From Trichobilharzia regenti (taxonomy: Eukaryota > Platyhelminthes > Trematoda > Strigeidida > Schistosomatidae), in NCBI GenBank assembly GCA_944472135.2, contig OX235262.1:83302903-83366902 (forward strand): a DNA stretch of 64,000 nt. Direction: 5' to 3'. Below are positions 63,085 through 64,000 of the stretch, piece by piece. The notes under the pieces were generated by a model that did not search any database, was not told the DNA's origin, and worked only from the letters and a program-made list of their open reading frames with translations. Each line of letters begins with the position of its first letter. The stretch's first letter is position 1. A program made the position numbers and the translations under genes.

Positions 63085-64000
63085 ATTATTATTATTATTA
63101 TTATTGTATCCTTTAGTTCCTAGAGGAACATAGGGCTTCAGCTGAGCACCTCCATTGCCTTCGGTTTCCTGACAACTTTTTCACCCTGCTCCAGGTCTGT
63201 CCACATGCTTTCATCTCCTCCTCGCATGACCTCCTCCAAGTCACCCTTGGACGACCAACTCGCCGCCTCCCTTTCGGGTTCCACTCGAGGGCTTGTCTAG
63301 GAATGTCACTTTATGGTTTCCTCAGAGTATGGCAAATCCATCTCCATTTCTTTCTGCCTATTTGTTTCACAATCGGTTCCTGATTGGTTCGCTCCCAGAG
63401 ATCCCTGTTGCTGATCTTTTCTGGCCATCTGATCTTGAGTATTGAGCGGAGACAGCTGTTAATGAAGGTTTGAAGTTTGTTTGAGATGCTCTTTATGACT
63501 CGCCAAGTCTCTGATCCGTATAGTAGCACTGACTTCACATTGGAGTTGGAAATCCGGATCTTATTTTTGATGCTGATTGCTGTTGACCTCCACACAGATT
63601 TGAGAGTAATGAAAGCTTGTCTTGCTTTTCCGATTCTGGCTTTGATGTCCTCGTCAGTTCCGCCTGTAGTTGAGACGATGCTTCCCAGGTAGGTGAAGGA
63701 GGTTGTTTCTTTCAGGTTCTTCCCATTTATGCTTATTGTGGTCTGTTGTTGTTGTTGCTGTTGGCTAGGAATCTTCATCATCTCTGTTTTATCCATGTTC
63801 ACGTGAAGTCTTATCTTTGATGCTTCTTCTGCCAACTTGTTACTTTTCACTTGCATATCTTCCAGTTTATGGGAAATCAGACATATATCATCGGCGAAAT
63901 CCAGATCCTCCAAGTCTTTCGTGTCAGTCCATTTTATGCCTGTTCCCTCGTTGGTTGCCGTTGTCTGTCGCATTATCCAATCAATTGCAATCAGGAAGAT
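63085..64000 (-). mobile_element. RTE (SR2-like), best-preserved C-terminal half, runs off the window
   Basis: Open frame from beyond 64000 to a TAA at 63311. It includes the RT catalytic motif [11 protein letters not shown], then a poly-Q tract, [60 protein letters not shown] and HTLRKP. After this one stop the frame stays open to a TAA near 63118, next to the 3' tail at 63120-63145, so a single nonsense change cuts the C-terminus. The left edge has (ATT)n (63080-63105). Confidence 0.85.

Noticed and set aside
1..64000. CRISPR arrays, bacterial operons, phage genes
   Set aside because: No regular direct repeats with unique spacers, no ribosome binding sites or gene clusters; all evidence points to an animal intron-rich locus.

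Overview
This is an intron-rich, AT-rich animal nuclear locus, most likely from a blood fluke of the genus Schistosoma. The evidence is the repeat content: tRNA-headed SINE-like elements carrying hammerhead ribozymes (the Smα type described in schistosomes), many Penelope-like elements (PLEs) with GIY-YIG endonuclease domains, RTE-type non-LTR fragments of SR2 style, and CR1/jockey-like LINE 3' ends. I see no bacterial genes, operons or CRISPR arrays. The genus is an inference from repeat families, not from a database match.

Two host genes can be supported. The first runs on the + strand from before base 1 to the stop codon at 51130-51132. It is the 3' portion of a CFAP74-like gene (axonemal central-pair protein with ASH/Hydin-type domains). 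Ten exons (19-64, 4610-4775, 7052-7293, 11397-11680, 28477-28565, 31470-31629, 32819-33018, 39799-39867, 46704-46769, 51043-51132) join with matching phases at every junction and give about 470 codons in 51 kb. The second lies on the - strand, tail-to-tail with it: a single open frame at 53560-55191 for a 12-TM MFS transporter of the monocarboxylate-transporter (SLC16) kind.

Almost everything else is mobile DNA. PLE copies lie at about 8.2-9.7, 11.8-12.9, 13.4-13.8, 17.15-18.15, 22.2-25.4, 30.3-31.2, 35.4-37.1, 37.4-38.3, 38.8-39.4, 41.4-42.5, 43.3-44.1, 44.5-46.1 and 56.1-57.9 kb. RTE fragments lie at about 3.5, 10.1, 16.4, 18.9, 20.8, 30.1, 32.0, 40.1, 48.2, 55.8, 59.4 and 63.1 kb. LINE 3' ends lie at 22.3-23.86, 27.7-28.3, 42.7-43.2 and, as a tail-to-tail inverted pair, 47.4-50.0 kb. 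Four SINE-like families are recognisable, here called A (Smα-like, hammerhead, usually palindromic), B (tRNA head with CR1-like LINE tail), C (same head with RTE tail) and D (hammerhead with terminal direct repeats).

The most interesting theme is shared architecture. At least seven PLE copies and at least six family-A SINE copies are palindromes with the element's 3' end at both outer edges. Three of them (17150-18148, 30378-30757, 44659-45090) are flanked by target-site duplications around the whole palindrome, so each palindrome went in as one unit. Both groups carry hammerhead ribozyme motifs. This fits a system in which PLE machinery mobilises small hammerhead RNAs. Family D at 1971-2355 has diverged terminal direct repeats, an internal hammerhead and a perfect 15-bp target-site duplication, which looks like insertion of more than one unit length of a self-cleaving or circular RNA.
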